From contig JARFRL010000101.1 of the NCBI GenBank assembly GCA_029287275.1, positions 1-6,274 of the forward strand: 6,274 nucleotides of DNA. The letters run 5' to 3'. The notes beneath the pieces are model-generated. The model saw only the letters and a program-made list of their open reading frames with translations. It did no database searches and was not told the DNA's origin. A program made the translations under genes and the position numbers. Positions 1 to 5,147 of the stretch are shown here, piece after piece (the first letter of the stretch is position 1; each line of letters begins with the position of its first letter). Source of the stretch: Pontiella desulfatans. GTDB lineage: Bacteria > Verrucomicrobiota > Kiritimatiellia > Kiritimatiellales > Pontiellaceae.

Positions 1-87
1 GACGATCGCGCTTAACCCCGAGACTCTGGAGGCCCTTCAGTCGTTGTTGTTCCTACATTCGTTGCCACTAACAATTCCCGCTCCCCC

Positions 88-111
88 GGAGGCGCGGAGA
101 CGCGGAGATTA
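88..111. repeat. Dispersed 24-bp repeat, copy 1
   Basis: This 24-bp segment has the core GGAGGCGCGGAGA and ends in GGAGATTA. It recurs at 210-233 with a single mismatch (CGCGG here, CACGG there). The preceding bases are also related (CTCCCCC here, CTCTCAC there). Internally it is built from near-repeats of GCGGAGA. It lies in non-coding DNA, and no function can be read from it. Confidence 0.75.
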
Positions 112-153
112 CGCCCGATGCGCTGGTTTATTCGTTGCCAACCCGCGCCGGGA

Positions 154-170
154 TCGGCTCGTAGAGCCGA
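154..170. other. Small perfect hairpin in intergenic DNA
   Basis: TCGGCTC (154-160) and GAGCCGA (164-170) form a perfect 7-bp stem around a 3-base GTA loop. No T-tract follows on either strand, so it does not look like an intrinsic terminator. It sits inside a segment (131-178) that begins TTCGTTGCCAACCCGCG, which is related to the start of the repeats at 830 and 1141. It is probably part of the same family of dispersed elements. Confidence 0.5.
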
Positions 171-209
171 CGCTACAACCATTCGTTGCGAAAAAATTCT
201 AGCTCTCAC

Positions 210-233
210 GGAGGCGCGGAGACACGGAGATTA
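210..233. repeat. Dispersed 24-bp repeat, copy 2
   Basis: This is the second copy of the element at 88-111, differing at one base. It is followed by AAAGCCGATTCTCT (234-247), which recurs as AAAACCGATTCTCT at 951-964. The repeat therefore belongs to a larger mosaic shared with the region before the ion transporter gene. Confidence 0.75.
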
Positions 234-337
234 AAGCCGATTCTCTGGATGCCATTCATTCGTTGTTTTTTGGTTCTACGTCGAATTTTATGGTGGCGAT
301 GCGACTGCGTTATTTTGGTGGGACTAACAAGATACCT

Positions 338-364
338 ATCCTGTTCATCCAGTTAATCCTGTCT
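338..364. repeat. Three 9-bp tandem units (ATCCTGTTC type)
   Basis: Three consecutive 9-base units are visible: ATCCTGTTC, ATCCAGTTA and ATCCTGTCT, followed by AAAACC. From memory, strings of this type (ATCCTGTTAATCCTGTC) turn up in intergenic DNA of many unrelated bacteria, with no agreed function. There is no coding potential. Confidence 0.65.
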
Positions 365-390
365 AAAACCCCTCCTGATCGGTTTCTTCC

Positions 391-526
391 ACCACATAAT
401 TGGAAATGGATAATGACCAATTTTTCACATAGACCACAAAAAAACGGAAATCGCCCTATTTTGTGAGTCCTGAGTATTTTGTGGTTTCCATTAAGTTTGG
501 TCTGAGAAGGTATGGCAACTGGTATT
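391..526 (+). repeat. 136-bp direct repeat, left copy
   Basis: This aligns without gaps to 1005-1140 at a constant offset of 614 bases. I count about 15 mismatches in 136 columns (about 89% identity). The first 30 bases are identical, as are the 38 bases at 453-490 (1067-1104 in the other copy). The similarity continues weakly past 526 after a one-base length difference. Both copies lie in the same orientation in non-coding DNA and are AT-richer than the genes nearby. Stop codons are frequent and the mismatches show no codon pattern, so it is not a gene remnant that I recognise. Confidence 0.9.
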
Positions 527-626
527 TTTCGCCGCCAACGTTCAGAAGGATCGGCGGGGAAAGCGGTTCGCGGCGGGGATGAATTAAAACCTAAACGTAA
601 TGGCTGTTCGCGGGTCTAACTCCCAT

Positions 627-634
627 GGAGGTGA
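627..634 (+). promoter_or_regulatory. Near-perfect Shine-Dalgarno site of the 58-aa gene
   Basis: GGAGGTGA is fully complementary to the canonical 3' end of bacterial 16S rRNA. It ends 6 bases before the ATG at 641, an optimal spacing. It is the strongest ribosome binding site in the window and is the main reason to accept the short frame that follows. Confidence 0.75.
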
Positions 635-640
635 GGGGAG

Positions 641-817
641 ATGAAACGGCGGGAGCCAGAGTTTACTATACACGGATTGGGCAGACACGATTGGGTTCGG
701 CTCCGCACCGCGTTTATGGCGTTCGTGTTGGCGTGCCTGATCGCGTGGTTGATCGCGTTGCTGATGGACGCGGTCGAGATCAACTTGACCATCGGCCGCT
801 GGCCGCTATTCAATTAA
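641..817 (+). CDS. Small single-pass membrane protein (58 aa), unknown function
   Basis: This short frame reads MKRREPEFTIHGLGRHDWVR, then a hydrophobic stretch, and ends GRWPLFN before TAA. The N-terminal 22 residues are polar and rich in Arg and Lys. Residues about 24-42 (AFMAF to ALLM) are long and apolar enough for one membrane helix. The charge bias suggests the N-terminus is cytoplasmic and the short tail (DAVEINLTIGRWPLFN) is outside. The start is fixed by a near-perfect Shine-Dalgarno site 6 bases upstream. The gene stands alone between repeat copies, with the 45-bp repeat beginning 12 bases after its stop, and no terminator is obvious. I do not recognise the family. It could be a small regulator of a membrane complex, a toxin-like peptide or a lineage-specific orphan. 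The ribosome site plus a well-formed transmembrane pattern favours a real gene, but the evidence is from one sequence only. Confidence 0.6.
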   Translation: MKRREPEFTIHGLGRHDWVRLRTAFMAFVLACLIAWLIALLMDAVEINLTIGRWPLFN

Positions 818-829
818 TGGTCGCGTTGC

Positions 830-874
830 TTCGCCGCCAACCCGCGGCGGGGTTAGCCGGGCATGTGGGGCGCC
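830..874 (+). repeat. 45-bp GC-rich direct repeat, left copy
   Basis: This segment begins TTCGCCGCCAACCCGCGG and runs through GGGGTTAGCCGGGCATGTG. It matches 1141-1185 with 5 mismatches in 45 columns. Beyond 874 the two copies diverge at once. A related but shorter start (TTCGTTGCCAACCCGCG) is at 131-147. In the right copy the same bases form the 3' end of the transporter gene, but here there is no such gene. Confidence 0.8.
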
Positions 875-1004
875 GAAAAGAAGGCGGTCGCACGGAAACT
901 CAGCCGCCTCGGTCGCGACAATAATCCCATCATTTATCCGCCGTATCTATAAAACCGATTCTCTTATACCCATCTCAAAAACATCCAGGTATGAATGGGA
1001 CTCA

Positions 1005-1140
1005 ACCACATAATTGGAAATGGATAATGACCAATTTTTCACATAGATCACAAAAGAACAGCAAATGCCCTATTTTGTGAGTCCTGAGTATTTTGTGGTT
1101 TCCAAAAAGTTTAGTTTGAGGCGTTTTGGTAACTGGTATT
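1005..1140 (+). repeat. 136-bp direct repeat, right copy
   Basis: This is the partner of 391-526, about 89% identical. Here it is joined directly to the 45-bp repeat module at 1141-1185. After the left copy the corresponding module is much more degraded (TTCGCCGCCAACG near 528-540). The joined form, 1005-1185, may be the more complete version of one composite element of about 180 bp. Confidence 0.9.
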
Positions 1141-1185
1141 TTCGTTGCCGACCCGCGGCGGGGTTAGGCGGGCATGTGCGGCGCC
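1141..1185 (+). repeat. 45-bp GC-rich direct repeat, right copy, overlapping a gene end
   Basis: This is the second copy of 830-874. It overlaps the last 22 bases of the minus-strand ion transporter gene. The stop codon (1164-1166) and the final residues (APHMPA) are therefore read from repeat sequence. This suggests the element was inserted at, or has spread into, the 3' end of the gene and replaced its original last codons. Confidence 0.8.
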
Positions 1186-2585
1186 ATCAGCGTCAGCATG
1201 CCCCAGGCGATGAGCATGGCGACGAAGGCGCTGAGCGCGCCGATCTTCAACCATTGGATGAAGCCGACGCCGACATGCGATTGTTTCTCGAGCATGCCGA
1301 GCGCGACGATGTTGGCGGTGCTGCCGATGAGGGTGATGTTGCCGCCGAAGCACGCGCCGAACAGCAGCGCCCACCAGAGCGGCATGGCGGGCATGGTCTC
1401 GCCGAGCGCGGTGATGACCGGCGAGAAGGCCGCGACGAAGATGACGTTGTCGACGAACGCGGAGCCGATGGCGGTGGTGGCCATGACGGCCGGGATCAGG
1501 ATGCCGGGCTTGTCGCCGCACGCGCCGACGAAGCCGTCGGCGATGACTTTGGTGACGCCGGTGTGCTCGAGCGTCCCGGCGATGGCGAAGAGCAGCATGA
1601 AAAAGAGCAGCGTCCACCAGTCGACCTCGCGCTCGACGTAGTGCCGCGCGCGGTCGCGCTTGAAGATCATGATCGCCCCGGCGCAGGCCAGCGGCGCGAC
1701 GAGCAGGATGCTGTTTTTACCCAGATGCAGCGCCTCCTCCAACGCGTGGTGCGAGGCGATGAACGCGAGCGTGAAGAGCAGCACGGCCAGACCGCGCTTG
1801 TAGGGCACCACCACTTTCGGCACCAGACTCAACCGGCGCTCCACGCGCTCCTTCAGGCGCTGGTCGAACAGGTCGAGCTCCTTGCGGAACCAGAACAAGG
1901 TGACCGCGACGCAGGAGCCGAGCGCGACCAGCATGATCGGAAAGGCCCAGCGGAAGAAATCGCCGAAGGTGAGTCCGGCCTTGGTGCCGATGAAGATGCC
2001 GACCGGATTGCCCATCATCGTGCCGGCGCTGCCGATGTTGGTGCAGAGCACGCAGATGATGATGTAGGGCGTGGGGTTGAGCTTGAGCCGGTTGCAGACC
2101 TGGAAGATCAGCGTGGCGATGAAGATGATCGAGGTGACCTCGTCGACGGCGCAGGCCAGCAGCGCCGACGCGATGGAGGTGGCCGCGATGAACTTGCGCC
2201 CCGTCATTCGCGGAATCGAGATGAGCGCCTGCACCACCCACGTGAAGAACCCCAGATCGCGTAGCGAGCCGACCACGATCATCATGCCCACCAGAAACAG
2301 GATGACGGGCAGCTCGGCCGAGGCGACGAAGTGCTCGATGTCGAGCGAACGGGTGAAGATCAGCACCGTGAGCCCCAGAAACGCGATCGAGAGCCGGAAG
2401 GTCCAGAAGAACAGCGTGCCGAGAATGATCGCCAGGAACACGCTCGAGGCGACCACCTGTTTTTCGGTGAAGCCCGCGAACAGCGAGCCCGCGACGCCGA
2501 CGCCGACGCTGATCGCCAGCAGCAGGAGCATTCGTCGCATCAGTTGTTTCGTCGTCATCGCGCCGCCGTTGTCTTCGCCATGCAT
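1164..2585 (-). CDS. ArsB/NhaD-type (ion transporter superfamily) membrane permease
   Basis: This 473-residue polytopic membrane protein belongs to the ArsB/NhaD/SLC13-like ion transporter superfamily. Members move Na+/H+, arsenite, or anions with a coupling ion across the inner membrane. It shows the two-repeat architecture: helices at about 18-38, 45-80, 91-108, 132-163, 172-200 and 212-232, a charged cytoplasmic linker at 234-264, then helices from 265 to 468. Each half carries the broken-helix signature: AVDEVTS (146-152) with TNIGSAGTMMGNP (182-194), and AFVDNV (376-381) with FGGNITLIGSTAN (413-425). NhaD proteins have a similar length (about 470-480), but the substrate cannot be read from sequence. 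The start at 2585 follows GGGGG with a 7-base spacer. A later Met at residue 10 lacks a good site. The gene begins 12 bases after the stop of the EIIA-CBS gene, so the two are almost certainly co-transcribed. Its last codons lie in a dispersed repeat. Confidence 0.9.
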   Translation of the reverse strand: MHGEDNGGAMTTKQLMRRMLLLLAISVGVGVAGSLFAGFTEKQVVASSVFLAIILGTLFFWTFRLSIAFLGLTVLIFTRSLDIEHFVASAELPVILFLVGMMIVVGSLRDLGFFTWVVQALISIPRMTGRKFIAATSIASALLACAVDEVTSIIFIATLIFQVCNRLKLNPTPYIIICVLCTNIGSAGTMMGNPVGIFIGTKAGLTFGDFFRWAFPIMLVALGSCVAVTLFWFRKELDLFDQRLKERVERRLSLVPKVVVPYKRGLAVLLFTLAFIASHHALEEALHLGKNSILLVAPLACAGAIMIFKRDRARHYVEREVDWWTLLFFMLLFAIAGTLEHTGVTKVIADGFVGACGDKPGILIPAVMATTAIGSAFVDNVIFVAAFSPVITALGETMPAMPLWWALLFGACFGGNITLIGSTANIVALGMLEKQSHVGVGFIQWLKIGALSAFVAMLIAWGMLTLMAPHMPA

Positions 2586-2597
2586 GGTTCCGCCCCC

Positions 2598-3521
2598 TTA
2601 CGCCCAGAAGATTTGCGAACTAAAACTATCGAGATCGACCACCCCGAGAAACCGGTTTCCCTCCGTCACCTGAATCTGGCGCGTGCCCTCCATCAGGAAA
2701 ATCTTGGCGAGCTGGATCGCGGGCACGTCGGGCGTGATCGCGATGTATTTGTCGCGCATGAAATCCGCGACCTTGGTTTCGGAGTCCTTGCGCAGCAGCT
2801 CGGCGAACGGCTCGAAGTTCTCGATCGGGCTCAGGTCCTCCATCCACAGCAGATGCCGCGGCAGGCTCTGCCCGAGTAGATCCTCGATGGCGATGACGCC
2901 GCGGAGATCGCCGTCGGAGTCGACGATGGGAATGTCCATGATCCGGTTGGCGCAAAGGGCCTGAATGGCCGTCGCGAGCGTGTCGCTCTCGTCGAGCGTG
3001 ACGGGGTTGGAATTCATGACGCTGGCGGCGTTGAGCCTGACCTCCACTTTTTCGGGGCCCTCGGTCAGGACGCCGTACGCCTCGCGGGCGCTGGTCGCGA
3101 CGGTGAGGCGCTTGATCATGTGGGGCTCGGCCAGGGTTTTCGAGAGCGAAGCCATCAACCGCAGATACGCGCCGGGATCGTCCTTCGGCGTGAGGATCAG
3201 CACGATGACGTGCACCGGCTCCTCGCCCACGGCCTCGAAGTCGACGCCCGCGCGCGACGTCGCCAGCGCGAGCGCGGGTTGGCTCAGGTCGCTCAGGCGG
3301 GCGTGCGGCAGCGCCAGCCCCGCGGCCAGCACGGTGGGCGCCTGCCGTTCGCGTTCCCGCACGGCCATCAGCGCCTTGGCGCGGTCGAACCCGTCCAGCT
3401 CGCGGTGCAGCGCCCCGACCAGCTGGTCGAGCGCTTCATCCTTCGACCCCGCGGCGATGTCGCACAGCACGCGGCTCTCTTGCAGGTAGTCCGCCAGGCG
3501 GACCTCTTTGCTCGTCATCAT
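2598..3521 (-). CDS. PTS EIIA domain plus two CBS domains, likely regulator of the adjacent transporter
   Basis: This is a soluble 307-residue protein. Residues about 8-150 form a fructose/nitrogen-type (PtsN-like) EIIA domain. The phosphorylation motif GLALPHAR is intact, with the acceptor His at 73, followed by the typical VHVIVLILTPKDDPGAYLRL segment. Residues about 162-217 (SVMNSNPVTLDESD, then MDIPIVDSDGDLRGVI) and about 249-304 (VADFMRDKYIAITPDV, then FLGVVDLDSF) are two CBS domains, which usually bind adenine nucleotides. No sugar permease (EIIB/EIIC) is near, so a regulatory role is more likely than sugar uptake. In enterobacteria the PtsN protein controls K+ transport through TrkA and KdpD. 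By analogy this protein may gate or tune the transporter encoded 12 bases downstream. The start at 3521 follows AGGGGG with a 7-base spacer. A longer in-frame start (3650) is disfavoured because the extra 43 residues look like translated leader DNA. EI and HPr genes are not in the window. Confidence 0.9.
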   Translation of the reverse strand: MMTSKEVRLADYLQESRVLCDIAAGSKDEALDQLVGALHRELDGFDRAKALMAVRERERQAPTVLAAGLALPHARLSDLSQPALALATSRAGVDFEAVGEEPVHVIVLILTPKDDPGAYLRLMASLSKTLAEPHMIKRLTVATSAREAYGVLTEGPEKVEVRLNAASVMNSNPVTLDESDTLATAIQALCANRIMDIPIVDSDGDLRGVIAIEDLLGQSLPRHLLWMEDLSPIENFEPFAELLRKDSETKVADFMRDKYIAITPDVPAIQLAKIFLMEGTRQIQVTEGNRFLGVVDLDSFSSQIFWA

Positions 3522-3634
3522 GTTCCAACCCCCTATTGCTCTGGTACATAAACGCCGGGAATCCGAGGACTCCGAAAGAAAGGCCACGAAGAGGCGCGAA
3601 AACCCACCGCTCGAGTCGTTGGGGTCCTTTGGCG

Positions 3635-3655
3635 CGCGATTGCTTCTCAATCGCG
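3635..3655. other. Hairpin in the leader region of the EIIA-CBS operon
   Basis: CGCGATTG (3635-3642) and CAATCGCG (3648-3655) form a perfect 8-bp stem with a 5-base loop. It lies in the 186-base gap between the terminator of the upstream gene and the EIIA-CBS start. It has no T-run on either strand. It could be a leader RNA structure, a protein-binding inverted repeat, or one more dispersed palindrome. No convincing sigma-70 promoter could be picked out in this gap, although one is expected. Confidence 0.45.
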
Positions 3656-3705
3656 TGGCTAAACGCCCCGTGTTTCGATGCCGGATCCATAAGCGCCCTT
3701 ACACG

Positions 3706-3741
3706 AAAAATCCCGGCCGCTCGTGAAGCATGCCGGGATTT
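3706..3741 (-). terminator. Intrinsic terminator after the 110-aa membrane protein gene
   Basis: On the minus strand, AAATCCCGGC and its complement (3732-3741 and 3708-3717) form a perfect 10-bp stem. The 14-base loop can itself pair GCT with AGC. The stem runs straight into five T residues (3710-3706), giving a textbook rho-independent terminator. It begins 27 bases past the stop of the gene ending at 3769, and separates that gene from the EIIA-CBS operon. Confidence 0.85.
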
Positions 3742-3768
3742 AAGAAATGGGTTCATGGATTTTCCGGG

Positions 3769-4101
3769 TCAGATCGCGAAGCCATCGAAGAGAAGAATGA
3801 CGAGCGTGAGGACGCACACGACGTTGAGCGCGAGCGAGAACCACGGCCGCGGCGATCCGTCGATTTTACGACGGCCCATTTTGGACCAGGTCGACAGGAC
3901 GGAGAGGACGAAGGTCAGCAACAGCACCATCAGGAACGCGACCTTGTTCTGGTCGGCGTGCTCGACGTGGCTGCCGGCGGGCCCCACCAGCGGCAGGCTC
4001 ATGCACAGAAAAAAGAAGGACAAGCCCGAGGCGAGCGCGAGCGCGGTGCCCACGGCCGGTTTGAAAATGACGTCGTTTTCGAATTTATCGTTCTGTGCCA
4101 T
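3769..4101 (-). CDS. Small three-helix membrane protein (110 aa), unknown function
   Basis: The protein has a short polar start (MAQNDKFENDVIFK) and three apolar stretches at about 17-38, 53-71 and 87-107. Between helices 1 and 2 is a loop with two His (SHVEHADQNK). Between helices 2 and 3 is a basic loop (SKMGRRKIDGSPRP). The positive-inside rule places the basic loop in the cytoplasm, with the N-terminus outside if three helices are correct. The start is supported by GGAAG five bases before the ATG. The gene has its own likely promoter -10 (TATATT, 4139-4144) and a strong terminator, so it appears to be a monocistronic unit between mscS and the EIIA-CBS operon. I recognise no family. The pattern (few charged residues inside helices, good ribosome site, own terminator) supports a real gene. 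A role in the membrane alongside the channel is only a guess. Confidence 0.75.
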   Translation of the reverse strand: MAQNDKFENDVIFKPAVGTALALASGLSFFFLCMSLPLVGPAGSHVEHADQNKVAFLMVLLLTFVLSVLSTWSKMGRRKIDGSPRPWFSLALNVVCVLTLVILLFDGFAI

Positions 4102-4138
4102 GCGACTTCCAAAGGTTGGTGAAAATTGGTTGAGCCGA

Positions 4139-4144
4139 AATATA
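4139..4144 (-). promoter_or_regulatory. Possible -10 element of the 110-aa gene
   Basis: TATATT on the minus strand matches the sigma-70 -10 consensus at five of six bases. It would place the transcript start about 30 bases before the ATG at 4101. The matching -35 (TTCCAA with a 17-base spacer) is poor. The position between a hairpin after mscS and the gene start is sensible, but the call is tentative. Confidence 0.35.
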
Positions 4145-4189
4145 GGCGCGTTTGGCGTCGGTTGGAAGAAAAATCCGGAAGCCCGCTTA

Positions 4190-4209
4190 CCGGGGGGCGC
4201 GCCCCCCGG
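4190..4209. terminator. 20-bp perfect GC palindrome after mscS, probable terminator
   Basis: CCGGGGGGCGCGCCCCCCGG is a perfect 20-bp palindrome that can fold as an 8-bp all-GC stem with a CGCG loop. It lies 22 bases past the mscS stop on the minus strand. A T-run (GGATTTTTC) comes only about 15 bases later, and an outer pairing ATCCGG/CCGGAT could bring the T-run next to a composite stem. Termination of mscS is the simplest reading. A binding site for a dimeric protein is an alternative. Confidence 0.5.
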
Positions 4210-4231
4210 ATCCGCGGTCCGTCGGCCGTTG

Positions 4232-5089
4232 CTAGGCTTCTTTGTGCTCGTAGAGATGCACGTCGCGCTGCGGGAACGGAATCGAGATGTTGTTCTCGTC
4301 GAACTTCTTCTTGATGGTTTCGGTGGTGTCGAAGTACACGCCCCAATAGTCGTCGCCGGAACACCACGGACGCACCACGAGGTTGACGCTGCTGTCGGCC
4401 ATCTCGACCACGGCGACGGTCGGCTCCGGATCCTTGAGGATGCGAGCGTCCGCGGCGATGATCTCGTTCAGGATCGCCTTGGCTTTGTCGATGTCGTCGT
4501 CGTAGCTGATGCCCGCGACCAGATCGACGCGGCGCGTGCCGTTGGCGTTGAAGTTCGTGATCTTGCCACCCATCACCTGCGCGTTGGGCACGATCATTTT
4601 CTTGTTGTCGGGCGATTTCATGGTGGTGGTGAAGATGCCGATTTCCACCACGCCGCCGGTCGCGCCGCCGGCTTCGATGAAGTCGCCGATCTTGAACGGC
4701 TTGAAGATGATCATCAGCACGCCGGAGGCGAAGTTGGCCAACGAGCCTTGCAGCGCCAAACCGATCGCCAAGCCCGCGGCGCCGAGAATCGCGATGAACG
4801 AAGCCGTCTGAACTTGAAGCTTACCGAGCGCCGCGATGACCACGAAGGCCTGCAGGGCCACGTGCACCAGACTGGACAGGAAGCCGATCAGCGTGACGTC
4901 CACGCCTTTCTTTTCCATGGCCTTGATCATTCCTTTTTTGATCACCTTGGCGATCCACATCCCGATGATCAGCACCAATAGGAACGCGATGATGCGCGCG
5001 CCCCAGTCCAGCGCCATGACTTGGATCTGCTCCATCATGGGCGTATCCGCGGCGGACGTCGCCGCGACTTGCAGTTCGTTCGTTGGCAT
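4232..5089 (-). CDS. mscS: Small-conductance mechanosensitive channel MscS
   Basis: This 285-residue protein is nearly the same length as the E. coli channel (286). It is a homoheptameric inner-membrane pore that opens under membrane tension and releases solutes during hypo-osmotic shock. TM1 is at about 31-50, TM2 at about 67-90, and the pore helix TM3 at about 95-128. The TM3 sequence AAGLAIGLALQGSLANFASG keeps the Gly/Ala packing and the two pore leucines (L107, L111) equivalent to L105 and L109 of E. coli. The cytoplasmic beta and alpha/beta domains follow, with IFTTTMKSPDNKKMIVPNAQ, SYDDDIDKAKAIL, and a final PFPQRDVHLYE. The start at 5089 is preferred over an in-frame Met 12 codons upstream because GGGAG lies 8 bases before it. 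A plausible promoter lies upstream. The gene is divergent from the TraB/GumN gene and probably monocistronic, ending at a GC palindrome. Nothing is missing or truncated. Confidence 0.95.
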   Translation of the reverse strand: MPTNELQVAATSAADTPMMEQIQVMALDWGARIIAFLLVLIIGMWIAKVIKKGMIKAMEKKGVDVTLIGFLSSLVHVALQAFVVIAALGKLQVQTASFIAILGAAGLAIGLALQGSLANFASGVLMIIFKPFKIGDFIEAGGATGGVVEIGIFTTTMKSPDNKKMIVPNAQVMGGKITNFNANGTRRVDLVAGISYDDDIDKAKAILNEIIAADARILKDPEPTVAVVEMADSSVNLVVRPWCSGDDYWGVYFDTTETIKKKFDENNISIPFPQRDVHLYEHKEA

Positions 5090-5147
5090 GTTGTGTCTCC
5101 CTTGTCTTTTGCCGGTTAACTTCAATCGGTTCGTTTCGTTGAAATGG

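Larger units (their letters stand above)
1..626. other. Gene-free, repeat-rich intergenic region
   Basis: No convincing coding region is seen on either strand. Short open frames here have no ribosome binding site and run through repeat copies. The stretch is a mosaic of short degenerate repeats, listed separately. The word ATTCGTTG recurs near 57, 130, 180 and 256. The segment from about 19 to 60 resembles that from about 238 to 281 (shared CTCTGGA, then TTCA, then TCGTTGTT), so parts of 1-280 look like an imperfect duplication. A gene could end just inside the left edge (an in-frame TAA at 13-15), but four codons are not enough to call it. Confidence 0.7.
818..1163. other. Intergenic region with repeat copies, no gene seen
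   Basis: This stretch separates the small plus-strand gene from the convergent transporter gene. It holds the 45-bp repeat (830-874), a unique AT-richer stretch (about 910-1004) and the right copy of the 136-bp repeat (1005-1140). I find no U-tract hairpin that would serve as a clear terminator for either flanking gene. A 6-bp inverted repeat (AGGCGG at 882-887, CCGCCT at 904-909) is too weak and has no T-run. Small minus-strand frames exist but have no ribosome site. Confidence 0.65.

Noticed and set aside
625..924. Plus-strand 99-residue frame starting at 625
   Set aside because: It overlaps the 58-aa gene in another frame, its translation is Arg-rich and featureless, its ATG precedes the strong ribosome site, and it runs through the 45-bp repeat.
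855..940. Tiny minus-strand frame ending in APHMPG at the left 45-bp repeat, possible remnant of a second transporter
   Set aside because: Upstream of the repeat the residues show no similarity to the transporter, and DNA similarity stops exactly at the repeat edge (874). A shared repeat explains it better than a gene remnant.
391..1185. Composite transposon or insertion sequence
   Set aside because: The direct repeats flank only a 58-aa membrane peptide. No transposase, terminal inverted repeats or target duplications were seen.
1065..2264. Long plus-strand open frame of 399 residues
   Set aside because: It lies antisense to the transporter gene and its translation is Asp/Glu/Arg/His/Gly-rich low-complexity sequence, typical of the shadow of a GC-rich gene. 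It also runs through repeat DNA.
3522..3650. In-frame 43-residue N-terminal extension of the EIIA-CBS protein starting at 3650
   Set aside because: The extra residues are not EIIA-like and cross the 8-bp hairpin. The ATG at 3521 has AGGGGG at good spacing and puts the EIIA domain at the very N-terminus, as is usual.
3536..4981. Long plus-strand open frame of 481 residues
   Set aside because: It is antisense to both the 110-aa gene and mscS and crosses a terminator. It has no recognisable domain, while the opposite strand encodes a clear MscS.
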